Below are positions 1 to 9,022 of a DNA stretch of 64,000 bases, piece by piece. This DNA comes from Arsenicibacter rosenii. GTDB lineage: Bacteria > Bacteroidota > Bacteroidia > Cytophagales > Spirosomataceae. The position numbers and the translations under genes were made by a program. The notes under the pieces were generated by a model. The model saw only the letters and a list, made by a program, of their open reading frames with translations, had not been told where the DNA came from and searched no databases. The stretch spans positions 248,001 through 312,000 of the forward strand of contig NZ_MORL01000007.1 in assembly GCF_001870735.1 (NCBI RefSeq), in the 5' to 3' direction. How positions within the stretch are numbered: position 1 is the first letter of the stretch; each line of letters starts with the position of its first letter.

Positions 1-339
1 ATCGGTGTAAAATATGCCCTGAACGAAAGCTTTAATATCTCCTTTGAAGCCGGTTTCCGTTATACGTTTACCGATTATCTGGACGATGCCGGAGGAGCCT
101 ATCCGGCCGCCGGGCAACTGAGTGGACTGGCTCTCACGATGAGTGACCGGCGTAACGAAGTCATTGCCGCCCGGAAAGGCGATGATCGTACGGCTGCCTT
201 GCAGAAACTGCAGCCAGGCTCTTTACCGGCCGAAACAACCAGAGGTACGAAAGGTATCTTGCCGGATTCGTATCTGCTGACGAGCTTACAACTGACATAT
301 GTCATTCCGGCTAAAATTAAATGCCCCCCAATCCGGTAA
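1..339 (+). CDS. DUF6089-like outer-membrane beta-barrel protein (3' end only)
   Basis: The reading frame is open from the first base and stops with TAA at 337-339, so this is the last 112 residues of a longer protein. The visible part has alternating aromatic/polar strands (IGVKYAL, FEAGFRYTFTDYLDD) and a final strand (SLQLTYVI), as in small outer-membrane barrels of the DUF6089 type common in Bacteroidota. The next gene, 27 bp downstream on the same strand, encodes a similar protein, which suggests a tandem pair of paralogues. The family assignment comes from pattern recognition only; function is unknown. Confidence 0.6.
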   Translation: MGVKYALNESFNISFEAGFRYTFTDYLDDAGGAYPAAGQLSGLALTMSDRRNEVIAARKGDDRTAALQKLQPGSLPAETTRGTKGILPDSYLLTSLQLTYVIPAKIKCPPIR

Positions 340-366
340 CGAACGTAACATAAACGTAAAACTATT

Positions 367-1026
367 TTGAAATCAGGTTTTCAGGTCTGGCTGCTGATGC
401 TACCCGGACTTTTTTTTACCCCGTTGGCCTTGGCGCAACAAATTGAAATTGGGGGTGGGTTAGGGACTTATCTCTATAAGGGAGACATATCCCCGTCAAT
501 TAATCCGCGATTTGCCCTGCCGGCGGGTAATCTCTTTTTCCGGTATAATGCGACCCGCTCCTTCTCGGCAAGGGCTGGTATCGGGATAGGCGCAATCAAG
601 GCAGAAGACCGTGTGAGCAATGATCCGTTTCAACAAGCCCGTGATTACTCATTTCGCACAACGATCGGTGAAATTTCTGCCGATGTTGAGTATAATTTCA
701 GGGATTTCAGAATGGTACGCTGGCCTAAAAACTGGACGCCATACGTATTTGCCGGTATTGGGTATATGGTGTATTCGCCGCGCCCGGTAAAAGATAAACG
801 TATGATGTATCCATTGGGAGTCGGTTTTAAGTACGAATTCCGCCGTCCATGGAGTGTTGGGTTTGAGTTCGGTACCCGTTTTACAAATAACGATACATTA
901 GATGGCCTGGGGCCAACGGCAAGTTTGGCGAAACTTCAGCAGGGTAATCTTGCCATAAAAGATAAGTATACGTATGCGGCCTTTACACTGAGCTATACAT
1001 TCTATAAAATCACCTGTCCTGAATGA
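367..1026 (+). CDS. DUF6089-like outer-membrane beta-barrel protein
   Basis: This 219-residue protein has an N-terminal signal peptide ending near ALAQQ. The mature part is glycine- and aromatic-rich (GGGLGTYLYKGDI, FFRYNATRSFSARAGIGIG, ADVEYNF, YVFAGIGYMVY, FTLSYTFYK) and ends in an aromatic strand, as expected of an 8- to 10-stranded outer-membrane barrel. The start used is TTG at 367: no in-frame ATG lies between the upstream TAA at 346 and the signal peptide, and TTG gives a complete signal sequence. It probably shares a transcript with the truncated barrel gene before it. An AT-rich gap follows. Ligand and role are unknown. Confidence 0.7.
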   Translation: MKSGFQVWLLMLPGLFFTPLALAQQIEIGGGLGTYLYKGDISPSINPRFALPAGNLFFRYNATRSFSARAGIGIGAIKAEDRVSNDPFQQARDYSFRTTIGEISADVEYNFRDFRMVRWPKNWTPYVFAGIGYMVYSPRPVKDKRMMYPLGVGFKYEFRRPWSVGFEFGTRFTNNDTLDGLGPTASLAKLQQGNLAIKDKYTYAAFTLSYTFYKITCPE

Positions 1027-1128
1027 GAAGTTAAGTAATGGTAATAATTAAAATGTCAAAATAAAATTTTAATTATTTTTATATACTTGAAATAATATAT
1101 TATCAATAATGGAAATATAAAAATTTAA

Positions 1129-1136
1129 TATATTTG
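1129..1136 (+). promoter_or_regulatory. Candidate -7 element for the TrpD-like gene
   Basis: TATATTTG matches the Bacteroidota -7 consensus TAnnTTTG and lies 28 bp before the ATG at 1165, at the end of a very AT-rich stretch (about 1040-1135). No good -33 TTG is found at the expected distance, so this is only a partial match. Confidence 0.4.
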
Positions 1137-1164
1137 CCTCCGGACCCAATACTATGCATTAGTC

Positions 1165-2442
1165 ATGACTGCTACATGGCCAGAAAACGTTTCAGCGGTT
1201 CCGGAAGATTCATCCCTCATGCAGGCCATCCGGCTGATTGGGGTAGGTAAAAACGGAAGCAAACCTTTACCTGACGAACTTATCCGTTCGTGTCTGGCTG
1301 AATTACAATCCGGTAATACACATCCATTACAACGTGGCGCCTTTTGGGGCGCATTAATGACCAAAGGTCCGACACCGGCTGAGCGTCAGCTTGAAACGCT
1401 GGTTGGCAGGGGAGCCTTTTCGCATCCTACGTTTTTTATTCATAAAGTTTGCCCGGACTTACCGATGGGCATGCTGCCGATTGCAACAAAACTGCTGAAA
1501 GGACATACCCTGCGGGTAAGTGAGGCCCATCAGTTAGGCGAGTATTTATTCAGGGAAGGCGGAAGTGAACTTTTTAGAGGGCTAGCCGCCAGTATTCTGC
1601 GTGTTCGTCACGAGACTAACGATGAATATCTCGGACTGATGGAAGCCGCTAAACGGACGTTTACCCCGGGCTTTAAAACCATGAGCTGCGCAGACCGGCC
1701 ATTGGTGCAGATTGCCGAACCTTTCGACGGGGCAGACCATAGTTTCATGATTACCCCCTTGCTGGCCCGCTACATAAAAAGCCGGGGATACGGCACGGTT
1801 TCGATGGTCAGCCGGTCGGGTGGGCCTAAATATACCCTGAATGCGTATGACCTGTTTGTGCATCTGGGCTGTACGTTTGCGCAAAGTAATCATGAACTGT
1901 GCGATGATCCGGGGCCCTATGGCTGGGTAGTCGATCAAAAAGCGCTCTCGCCGGCTTTAGACCATTGGGTTGACCGGCGGCGTCTGCTCCTGAAACGGCC
2001 GTTTCTGGCGACCATGGAAAAACTACTGAATCCCTGCCACGCACGTATATTGGTTACGTCGGTCTTTCACATTACTTACCAGATGAAGATGGCTGAGCTG
2101 GCCTTGCTGGCTGGCTTTGACGGGGTGATTGTTATGAAACGGGGACTCGAAGGAACACTGGCGCCATCTACCAGCCGGGCATCCGGTATTCTGTGTGCCG
2201 TCCGGACGGCAAAAGGACATTTGTTCTTCCAGCATTTTGACACAACGGTTCCCGGTTTTCAGTCCTACAAAACTGAATCAGATGATGTGGTTGAGGCGTT
2301 GTTGCCGGATGAAAATGCCCGTCTGATCCGGAAATTTATGACGCAGCGCGTAACCGGAAACCTGGACTTTGATAACCGGGTACGGCTAGCCGAAGCCATG
2401 CTTGACCGTGGGCTCGACTGGATTGAAAAACAACTGGATTAA
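1165..2442 (+). CDS. Anthranilate phosphoribosyltransferase-like (GT3/TrpD fold) protein
   Basis: This 425-residue protein resembles the TrpD / glycosyl-transferase family 3 fold. Residues 17-80 look like the helical N-terminal domain (QRGAFWGALMTKGPTPAE resembles the TrpD pattern of Q-A-FL-AL--KG-T--E). Residues 180-260 hold EPFDGADHSFMITPLLA where TrpD proteins carry the GTGGD phosphoribosyl-binding loop, and that loop is not recognisable here. True TrpD enzymes are about 340 residues, and no trp genes are nearby. It is more likely a TrpD2/YbiB-like relative of unknown substrate than the tryptophan enzyme. The ATG start at 1165 is the first in frame after the -7 element. A bidirectional terminator follows the stop codon. 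Confidence 0.55.
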   Translation: MTATWPENVSAVPEDSSLMQAIRLIGVGKNGSKPLPDELIRSCLAELQSGNTHPLQRGAFWGALMTKGPTPAERQLETLVGRGAFSHPTFFIHKVCPDLPMGMLPIATKLLKGHTLRVSEAHQLGEYLFREGGSELFRGLAASILRVRHETNDEYLGLMEAAKRTFTPGFKTMSCADRPLVQIAEPFDGADHSFMITPLLARYIKSRGYGTVSMVSRSGGPKYTLNAYDLFVHLGCTFAQSNHELCDDPGPYGWVVDQKALSPALDHWVDRRRLLLKRPFLATMEKLLNPCHARILVTSVFHITYQMKMAELALLAGFDGVIVMKRGLEGTLAPSTSRASGILCAVRTAKGHLFFQHFDTTVPGFQSYKTESDDVVEALLPDENARLIRKFMTQRVTGNLDFDNRVRLAEAMLDRGLDWIEKQLD

Positions 2443-2449
2443 AGCAGCA

Positions 2450-2472
2450 GAGCCGGTAAATCTTACCGGCTC
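2450..2472. terminator. Bidirectional rho-independent terminator
   Basis: Perfect 10-bp arms GAGCCGGTAA and TTACCGGCTC flank a 3-nt loop, followed on the plus strand by CGTTTTATTT. It lies between the convergent TrpD-like gene and the phosphodiesterase gene. Confidence 0.8.
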
Positions 2473-2476
2473 CGTT

Positions 2477-3244
2477 TTATTTCATTTCCCCGATACATTC
2501 GGCAACCTTATCGGTATTGATGATGTCGACACCGAGTTTGCGTAGCTGTTTCCAGCCGTTCGGCGAATCAGGAATGGCCCAGAACCGGATTGGTTTATCG
2601 TCGTTGTGGGCCCGTTTAATGATGCGTTTCAGCTTTTCGCGGTCTGCTTCCGGAATCTCACCAGTACCATCCCAGCGCGAATAGCTTTTAAAGTTATCAC
2701 TCACCAGCGCTACACGCTTCAGCGTTTCTTCATCATACAGTTCGGTAGGGCGGCCATCAAACCAGATGTAGGGCGGATAGTCCAGAAACACATCCGGCTT
2801 AGGGCGGTTCCCACTGATAATCAGCTGGACAGCCATCGGATTGGCCGTCCGGTTGAAGCAGTTAATACATTTCTGTATCTGAGTTGACAGCAGTGGGAAC
2901 ACCTCCTCAAACTTGTCCTTCACATCAATTACCAGCGCCGGTGCATACGAACGGTCGCTGCTGATCCGGTCCTTATGTTCCGAATAACGCTTAATGATCG
3001 GATTGATGTACAGTGAATCAAGGGTTAGCGCAGGATTAATTTCTTCACGTGTATGGGCTACAACGAGCTTGCCATTGTGCAGCCATACGTCGGCTTCGAT
3101 AAAATCGGCCCGGGATTCATAGGCTTGCTGAAACGGCTTTGGTTTTTCATAATCGTTGTGAGCATGTACGCGGACAGGGCCTTTCTGGGCGAATGACGTA
3201 AGGTAACAGCAACAGAAAGAAAGGAATAGGATCGTCCTTTTCAT
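2477..3244 (-). CDS. PI-PLC-like / glycerophosphodiester phosphodiesterase family protein
   Basis: This 255-residue secreted protein starts with a signal peptide (LFLSFCCCYLTSFAQ). The mature part begins VRVHAHNDYEKPKP and continues FIEADVWLHNGKLVVAHTREE. The HAHNDY, EADV and L-VAHT motifs fit the catalytic and metal-binding segments of the PI-PLC-like TIM-barrel phosphodiesterase superfamily. LVIDVKD and a C-terminal RFWAIPDSPNGWKQLRKLGV segment with DIINTDK also match the family (last strand and substrate pocket). The likely role is periplasmic hydrolysis of a phosphodiester, but the substrate cannot be read from the sequence. It is transcribed alone, since a terminator separates it from the DUF4397 gene upstream. 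Confidence 0.75.
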   Translation of the reverse strand: MKRTILFLSFCCCYLTSFAQKGPVRVHAHNDYEKPKPFQQAYESRADFIEADVWLHNGKLVVAHTREEINPALTLDSLYINPIIKRYSEHKDRISSDRSYAPALVIDVKDKFEEVFPLLSTQIQKCINCFNRTANPMAVQLIISGNRPKPDVFLDYPPYIWFDGRPTELYDEETLKRVALVSDNFKSYSRWDGTGEIPEADREKLKRIIKRAHNDDKPIRFWAIPDSPNGWKQLRKLGVDIINTDKVAECIGEMK

Positions 3245-3292
3245 GGTAAAGGGAAGTTAGCGGATCAAGGGCAGCAAGGTAGTAAAAAAGAA

Positions 3293-3324
3293 ATCCCCCG
3301 GCAAAGAAGACCATGCCGGGGGAT
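3293..3324 (-). terminator. Rho-independent terminator of the SusC-SusD-DUF4397 operon
   Basis: Arms ATCCCCCGGC and GCCGGGGGAT (10 bp, perfect) surround a 12-nt loop. On the minus strand the hairpin is followed by a T-rich run (CTTTTTTACT). It lies just after the DUF4397 stop codon. Confidence 0.85.
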
Positions 3325-3346
3325 GCTAAACATACCGCGATTCAGA

Positions 3347-4105
3347 CTAACGGTTTACGTATAAGTTGATCCCCGGTGCCGGTGTACCGGTGCGCCCTGC
3401 TACTCCGCGGGTGAAGACCGTCAGAACGCGGCCCGAAGAAGTCGCCCCAAGTGTAACCGTACCAACGTTGGTAGCCGAACCTGGCAGGCGAAACGTAAAC
3501 GTAGGTACTGTGTTGGCATCAACGGCAATAAATCCTGTTACACCTTTATAGGCCAGGTTTGGTGCCAGAATTGTTCCGGTACCCAAACCGATATCGTAGT
3601 TCTGGCCTGACGTCAGGTTGATAAACCGGACATAGATTTTGGTTGGATCAATGGCAGCACTAAAGTCATCATTGACCAGAAGTAACTCCGGTTTGGTTGT
3701 CGGACCGGCGACAAACAACGAGTAATACTTGTTGTCTTCCAGGGTCAGACTTTGCGAACCAACGGCCGTTGCACTGGCAGCAGTTGTTGTTGCCGGAGCT
3801 GTAACGCTGAGTGATACAGTCCCGGGCGTTACGATGGCATAATTAGACGCAAAGCTAGGCGATGTAGTATTGTAGGGCAGGCCAACCGGGTTACCGGCAA
3901 AGGTTGAGGTTGCACCAGTTGGCGTGAAACCCGTAAACTTCGCTCCGTTGATATAAAAATCAACAGGAGGGGTATCCGGAGCAGCGTGGATAAATTTAAT
4001 CCGCGCCCCCGTTGTAATTGTCTCAATCGGCAATTGCAGGGCATTCTTTTCGCAGGAAATGAAGAGCACTGACGCCAGCAGAATATAGATGATATTTTTG
4101 AACAT
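3347..4105 (-). CDS. DUF4397 domain lipoprotein
   Basis: This 252-residue protein has a lipoprotein signal peptide with lipobox LFISC (Cys18). The body fits the DUF4397 pattern: ARIKFIHAAPDTPPVDFYINGAK near residues 33-55, an alanine/threonine-rich middle, LTLEDNKYYSLFVAG, then YVRFINLTSGQNYDIGLG as a second Ig-like repeat. It is the last gene of an operon after SusC and SusD (38-bp gap to SusD), so it is probably a surface-exposed accessory lipoprotein of that uptake complex. The order SusC-SusD-lipoprotein is common in polysaccharide or peptide utilisation loci, with the third protein often an additional glycan or ligand binder. Ligand unknown. Confidence 0.8.
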   Translation of the reverse strand: MFKNIIYILLASVLFISCEKNALQLPIETITTGARIKFIHAAPDTPPVDFYINGAKFTGFTPTGATSTFAGNPVGLPYNTTSPSFASNYAIVTPGTVSLSVTAPATTTAASATAVGSQSLTLEDNKYYSLFVAGPTTKPELLLVNDDFSAAIDPTKIYVRFINLTSGQNYDIGLGTGTILAPNLAYKGVTGFIAVDANTVPTFTFRLPGSATNVGTVTLGATSSGRVLTVFTRGVAGRTGTPAPGINLYVNR

Positions 4106-4143
4106 TGCTTTACAGTCTGTTTAAAGTAGGCGATTGTCGCAGA

Positions 4144-5685
4144 TTAAGGCTGAGTGAACCAGACTGGTTTTGTATGATAATCCGGTTCCAGACCCCCTAA
4201 TGGCTGAAGCGCAGCGGCGTTCCACACATACTCGGAGTTGTAGCGCGGCCGCAGACGTTGAGCTGGTTTTCCGTTATTAGCCGTAGGGTAATTAGTCGGT
4301 AACTGGAATGAGGTAAATACATCCGGGCTGTAGTTATACCGGCGAAGGTCGGCCCATTGCTCCAGGAAGCCCCAGCCCCACTGCGCGATATACTTCTGCA
4401 GCATGATCTGGCTTAATTTCAGGTCGCCCGCCGCTGTCGGAACGATAGCGGGATTGCTCAGATAGGCCGTACGGTCAGCGGCAGATACGTTGACATACGA
4501 TGATGTCAGGTGCGCTTCAATCCCTTTACGGTAAGCGGCCAGTGCGGTGGCCAGGTCACCTTTCAGGTAAGCCGCCTCGGCTTTGATGAACTGGAGCTGG
4601 GCATACGTCATCAATGGGAACGGGCCTTTGTCGGTAAAGAAGTATTTACCGGTCGTACCGACAGGAGGTAAGACCGCTATCTGACCACCCCACAGGTTAG
4701 GGACACGCGTAGCAACCGGTACGCTGGTAGCAGTCGACTGACCGAGGCCGGCAATAATGCCACGGTATGTACCATCGCCGCTGGCTGATAACATAACAGG
4801 CTGGCGAGGGTCTTTAACCCCATTAAAGACTGTTCCGTCCATCAGGCGAAGCATAAAGGCCGATTGACCATATACCTGCAGGTTCTGGCGCAATGGTCCG
4901 AAGAAGCTGCCATCGGCCGTACTCAAGCCATTAAAGGTAAACATAGCATCGTCTGCATTGCTGCTCAGGGCGCTGTCTACGTAAGAAATAACCTGATCGG
5001 GTTTGTAGATCGATTTTTTGTTAGACAAATGGTGGGCATTGATAGCCAGTAAACCATAGGCAAATTTCTTCCATTTGATCCGGTCACCTTTGTAAATGAT
5101 ATCACCCCGACCCAGTGATGCAGTTGATACCGCTCCGTCTGAACGGTTCAGGTTTTTGATGGCTTCCTGCAACAGACGGGCGGCTTCTGCATAAGCATAT
5201 TCCTGCGTATCATAGTTGAACGTGTTTTTGTTCGGGTCCTGATCGTAGGCTTCCTTAATGATAATCTCACCGTGGATGTCGGTCAGCATCTGCCAGCCCC
5301 ATGCCTGAAATACCTGTCCGACGCCCAGATAATCCCAGCGCTGTTTGGCCGTGGCATCATCCATCATGTTCAGCAGGTTACGGCCACCGCGCCAGTAGAC
5401 GTTCCGCCAGATTTCGCCACCGGCATCACTGTTTTGTACATAACCGTGAATATCCCATGTTGTACCAGCTACGTTATGATGCCAGTTTTGTACGTATGAG
5501 CCGATGTAGCGGGCATCAAACTGAATACCTAACACGTATTGATTCTGAATGGGTGCGAGCAATAACGGCGCTTCGACTACATCAGGGTTGTTAGGGTTTT
5601 TATTAATATCCAGATATTTATCGCAGCCACTGAGGGTCAGTGCAAGACCGGCAACCAGCAGGGCAGAAAGTTTCTTGAATGTCAT
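4144..5685 (-). CDS. SusD/RagB-family nutrient-binding outer-membrane lipoprotein
   Basis: This 513-residue lipoprotein (lipobox TLSGC, Cys21) begins the mature protein with DKYLDINKNPNNPDVVEAPLLL, typical of the SusD-like subfamily that follows large SusC transporters. Helical segments such as WRNVYWRGGRNLLNMMDDA, YAYAEAARLLQEAIKNLN and LMTYAQLQFIKAEAAYLKGD are TPR-like units of the SusD fold. LEQWADLRRYNYSP near the C-terminus is also characteristic. SusD proteins form the lid over the SusC channel and deliver the ligand. The gene lies 13 bp downstream of susC on the same transcript. No glycosidase or peptidase is in the operon, so the ligand is unknown. Confidence 0.92.
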   Translation of the reverse strand: MTFKKLSALLVAGLALTLSGCDKYLDINKNPNNPDVVEAPLLLAPIQNQYVLGIQFDARYIGSYVQNWHHNVAGTTWDIHGYVQNSDAGGEIWRNVYWRGGRNLLNMMDDATAKQRWDYLGVGQVFQAWGWQMLTDIHGEIIIKEAYDQDPNKNTFNYDTQEYAYAEAARLLQEAIKNLNRSDGAVSTASLGRGDIIYKGDRIKWKKFAYGLLAINAHHLSNKKSIYKPDQVISYVDSALSSNADDAMFTFNGLSTADGSFFGPLRQNLQVYGQSAFMLRLMDGTVFNGVKDPRQPVMLSASGDGTYRGIIAGLGQSTATSVPVATRVPNLWGGQIAVLPPVGTTGKYFFTDKGPFPLMTYAQLQFIKAEAAYLKGDLATALAAYRKGIEAHLTSSYVNVSAADRTAYLSNPAIVPTAAGDLKLSQIMLQKYIAQWGWGFLEQWADLRRYNYSPDVFTSFQLPTNYPTANNGKPAQRLRPRYNSEYVWNAAALQPLGGLEPDYHTKPVWFTQP

Positions 5686-5698
5686 TGATCAAAAATGT

Positions 5699-8600
5699 TT
5701 AAAGACCGATGTTGATCCCTACGTTAAACACGCGTGGCAATGGCAGGTTACCAAAGTCAATGCCCTGACCGCCAGAGCCACCGGTTGCTGTATTAGCACC
5801 ATTTACACCCGGATCACCACCCGTATAGTTGGTGAGAATAAATAAGTCGTTACCGGTCACGAACAGGTTAGCTGTTTTGAACAACTTCGTACGTGCCAGC
5901 AGTGTATTTGGCAGGCTGTAACGCAGCGTAATTTCTTTCAGACGCACCCAGTTTACATCACGCTCTATAAAATTCTGGTCAGACAGACCTGAGTAATAGG
6001 CGGTGTTGTAATAAGGGATAATCTGAATGTTGTTTGGCGTAGGAGTGGCCGTGTTCTCCAGACCATCTTTCAGGACACCTTTGAAAACGAGCGGCTGCTC
6101 ACGGTCTAGGGTCTTCATACTTAATCCATTGCGGAACAGGTATGACTCGGTTGCATTATACACATCGCCACCTTTCCGGATATCCAGCACGAAGCTCAGG
6201 CCAACATTTTTGTAGGTAAGGTTGTTGACCAGACCAATCACAAAGTCGGGATTCCGGTCACCCACCACGTTCCATACCGTTTCTGTAAAAGGTAAGCCAG
6301 TCAATGGGCTGATGAGGATATCGCCGTTGGCATTGCGCATGTATGAGTTACCCGTCAGCGTAGTCAGCGTACCGCCTAACCGCATACCATTCCGGACGTT
6401 ACCGTAAATCCAGGTATCTGAGTTGTAGAACTCAGACTGTCCTGACGGTAATTCGGCAAGTCTGCTGTTGGTTTTTGTAAAGTTGGCCGCGATATTCCAG
6501 GTCAGATCCTTTGTACGGATCGGCTCACCATTGATGGATAACTCAACCCCGTTGTTCCAGAGGCGGCCACCGTTGATGGTCTTCAGGATGAAGCCCGTTG
6601 CGTAGCTGATCCGCAGGTCACGGATGATTTGGTTAACACTCGTTGTTTTGTAGTAGGCCAGATCAACGCCCAGCCGGTTGTTGAAAAACTTCATTTCGGT
6701 ACCGACCTCAAACGACGTTACTTTTTCCGGTACCAGATACGGGTTGGGCGCAGTAAAGCCGTAGCTGAAACCACCACCGGTTGTTGTCTGGCTCTCATAC
6801 GCCTGTGATGTTGAGTATTCCGGTGCTTCTTTACCCACCTGTGCGGCCGAAATCCGGAATTTACCGTAGCTCAATACGTCTTTGAATTTACCCGCCGGCA
6901 GCAGATCCGTGTAGATCAGGCTGAATGAAGCCGATGGATAGAAGAACGAACGGCTGGCCTTCGGGAACGTACTCGACCAGTCATTCCGGCCGGTTACGGT
7001 CAGGAACGCAACGTCGTTGTAGCCCAGTGTCAGATCACCAAACACACCGATGAGGCGACGCTGGCGGATAAAGTTCTTCGACTTCTGGGTCAGCGGATCC
7101 GTGTTGTTGATAGACACGAAGTTAGGGTCGAGGAATTTCTCACCGCGTGAAGCCAGCGAGTTATAGTTATAATCGTAGATGGCCTGACCAACCCGAAGAG
7201 ATGAACTTAACTTACCAAAGTTTTTCTTGGCTGTAGCAAAATACTGGGTCGTAAACGTACGGTTATTATCCGTTGCCTGATCCAGCGAACCACCGATAAC
7301 ACCGCCCGCGCGGTTAGATTCCGGATGGTACATGAAAAGATACTGTGTTGAGTACACATCCAGACCCACACGGCCCGTCAGTGTCAGCCAGTCAGTTGGC
7401 GTGAAATTTACACCAACGTTGGTAATCGCGCGATTGCCTTTATCCTGCAGTTTATTCTTGTAAACGTCGAAATACGGGTTTTCGATTTCAGACGAGCCGG
7501 TCGTTACTTTGCGGCGTGATCCGTCCGGATTCAGGTAACTGGCCATATCATCGTTGGCAGGCCACGACAGCAAACCAAGCAGGAATGAGTTTGTCCCTTT
7601 TGACACCTTCTGGTTATCCGTATTGATGTACTGTAACGTCGATTCTACCGAAAATTTGTTGCTGATCTTAGCCGTTCCGCCCAGACTTACGTTAAGACGC
7701 TTGTATTCTGTGGTAGGAATAACGCCCTTGCTGTTGAAATAACCGGCTGATAAACGATAGGTAACGCGTTCAGACCCGCCGTCGAACGAAATGTTATGAC
7801 GCTGTCCGGTTCCGTCGCGCAGGAAGCCGTCGGCATTATTGTAGAACTGCGTGGTCTCTGCATATTTCGGACCAAAGGCCGTGAAACTGGTGTTATTGGC
7901 AGAGCCGTTTACGCCCTGGCTGTAAACGCGTTGTGTTTCCGGCAGCGGGCCAACCTGCTGGCTGGTAAAGGTAGCGGAGTAAGTGATACGTCCCTGACCG
8001 GCTTTCCCTTTTTTCGTCGTGATCACGATGGCGCCGTTGGCCGCTTCAACACCGTAGAGAGCTGCCGCTTCAGGGCCTTTCAGGACCGTAATGGTCTCGA
8101 TATCGTTCGGGTTAATGTCCTGGGCACGGTTCGAGAAGTCGATGTTCCGGTTTTCGAATGACTGACCGGAGATACCACCGGCAACGAACTGGTTGTTCTG
8201 AGCCGTCCGGTTATCAATCGGCATCCCGTCGATCACATAGAGCGGCTGGTTGTTGCCGCTGATGGAGTTTACCCCACGGATGATCACACCCGACGAAGCG
8301 CCCGGCATACCGCTGGATGTACCCACCTGCAAACCGGCCACGCGGCCTTGCAGGGCGTTAATGAAGTTATCGCGCTGTGAGTTAGCGAGGTCAGCTCCGT
8401 TTACTTCGGTTACGGCATAACCTAGCTGCCGTTTTTCGCGCTTGATACCAAGGGCCGTAACAACAACCTCGTTCAGACTAGACGCTTCGGCTTTCAGCGA
8501 AACGTTCAGAGACGTCGCATTGCCAAGCTGAATTTCTTGTGGTACTGTGCCGATGAAGCTGATGCGTAATGTCTGGCCCGCATTGGCCGAAATGGTAAAA

Positions 8601-8788
8601 CGCCCGTTGGCGTCGGTGGTAGTACCACGGGTTGTGCCCTTAACAACGACGTTGGCACCCGGGATCGGCGTATTATCCTCAGCCGACGTGACCCGCCCGC
8701 TTATGGTACGCTCCTGTGCCATCACCTGGAGAGTGGTCAGCGCTACAGCGAGCAGCGCAAATAACCACTTGTGTAGAAGTTTCTGCAT
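5699..8788 (-). CDS. SusC/RagA-family TonB-linked outer-membrane transporter
   Basis: This 1029-residue protein has a signal peptide ending VMAQ. A carboxypeptidase-D-like regulatory domain follows (ISGRVTSAEDNTPIPGANVVVKG, about 30-110), then the TonB-box/plug region (LNEVVVTALGIKREKRQLGYAVTEV, INALQGRVAGLQV, GVIIRGVNSISGNNQPLYVIDGMPI, VLKGPEAAALYG). The long C-terminal barrel ends in an aromatic strand (FNVGINIGL). It is the active outer-membrane channel of a SusCD complex energised by TonB. It heads the operon susC-susD-DUF4397. No ECF sigma factor, anti-sigma factor or hybrid two-component regulator lies beside it, so regulation cannot be inferred from neighbours. Confidence 0.95.
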   Translation of the reverse strand: MQKLLHKWLFALLAVALTTLQVMAQERTISGRVTSAEDNTPIPGANVVVKGTTRGTTTDANGRFTISANAGQTLRISFIGTVPQEIQLGNATSLNVSLKAEASSLNEVVVTALGIKREKRQLGYAVTEVNGADLANSQRDNFINALQGRVAGLQVGTSSGMPGASSGVIIRGVNSISGNNQPLYVIDGMPIDNRTAQNNQFVAGGISGQSFENRNIDFSNRAQDINPNDIETITVLKGPEAAALYGVEAANGAIVITTKKGKAGQGRITYSATFTSQQVGPLPETQRVYSQGVNGSANNTSFTAFGPKYAETTQFYNNADGFLRDGTGQRHNISFDGGSERVTYRLSAGYFNSKGVIPTTEYKRLNVSLGGTAKISNKFSVESTLQYINTDNQKVSKGTNSFLLGLLSWPANDDMASYLNPDGSRRKVTTGSSEIENPYFDVYKNKLQDKGNRAITNVGVNFTPTDWLTLTGRVGLDVYSTQYLFMYHPESNRAGGVIGGSLDQATDNNRTFTTQYFATAKKNFGKLSSSLRVGQAIYDYNYNSLASRGEKFLDPNFVSINNTDPLTQKSKNFIRQRRLIGVFGDLTLGYNDVAFLTVTGRNDWSSTFPKASRSFFYPSASFSLIYTDLLPAGKFKDVLSYGKFRISAAQVGKEAPEYSTSQAYESQTTTGGGFSYGFTAPNPYLVPEKVTSFEVGTEMKFFNNRLGVDLAYYKTTSVNQIIRDLRISYATGFILKTINGGRLWNNGVELSINGEPIRTKDLTWNIAANFTKTNSRLAELPSGQSEFYNSDTWIYGNVRNGMRLGGTLTTLTGNSYMRNANGDILISPLTGLPFTETVWNVVGDRNPDFVIGLVNNLTYKNVGLSFVLDIRKGGDVYNATESYLFRNGLSMKTLDREQPLVFKGVLKDGLENTATPTPNNIQIIPYYNTAYYSGLSDQNFIERDVNWVRLKEITLRYSLPNTLLARTKLFKTANLFVTGNDLFILTNYTGGDPGVNGANTATGGSGGQGIDFGNLPLPRVFNVGINIGL

Positions 8789-9022
8789 GGGAGTAGTTTA
8801 AAAAGTAGATTATAAGAGTAATTAGATTAAAAAATTGTTAATGAACTTACAATTTTCAAAGATTAATTCGCCTGAACAAATAAATGACAAAGAATAAATT
8901 TGGTCCTACTAAATAAATAAAGGGATTTGTCTGGTTACAAAAGACTTAGCCAAAAACTCTGTTTCTTTGCAAAAAAGTAAAAAGCGGTCATCTGATTATC
9001 AGCGGCCGAACCTTAAATTCGT

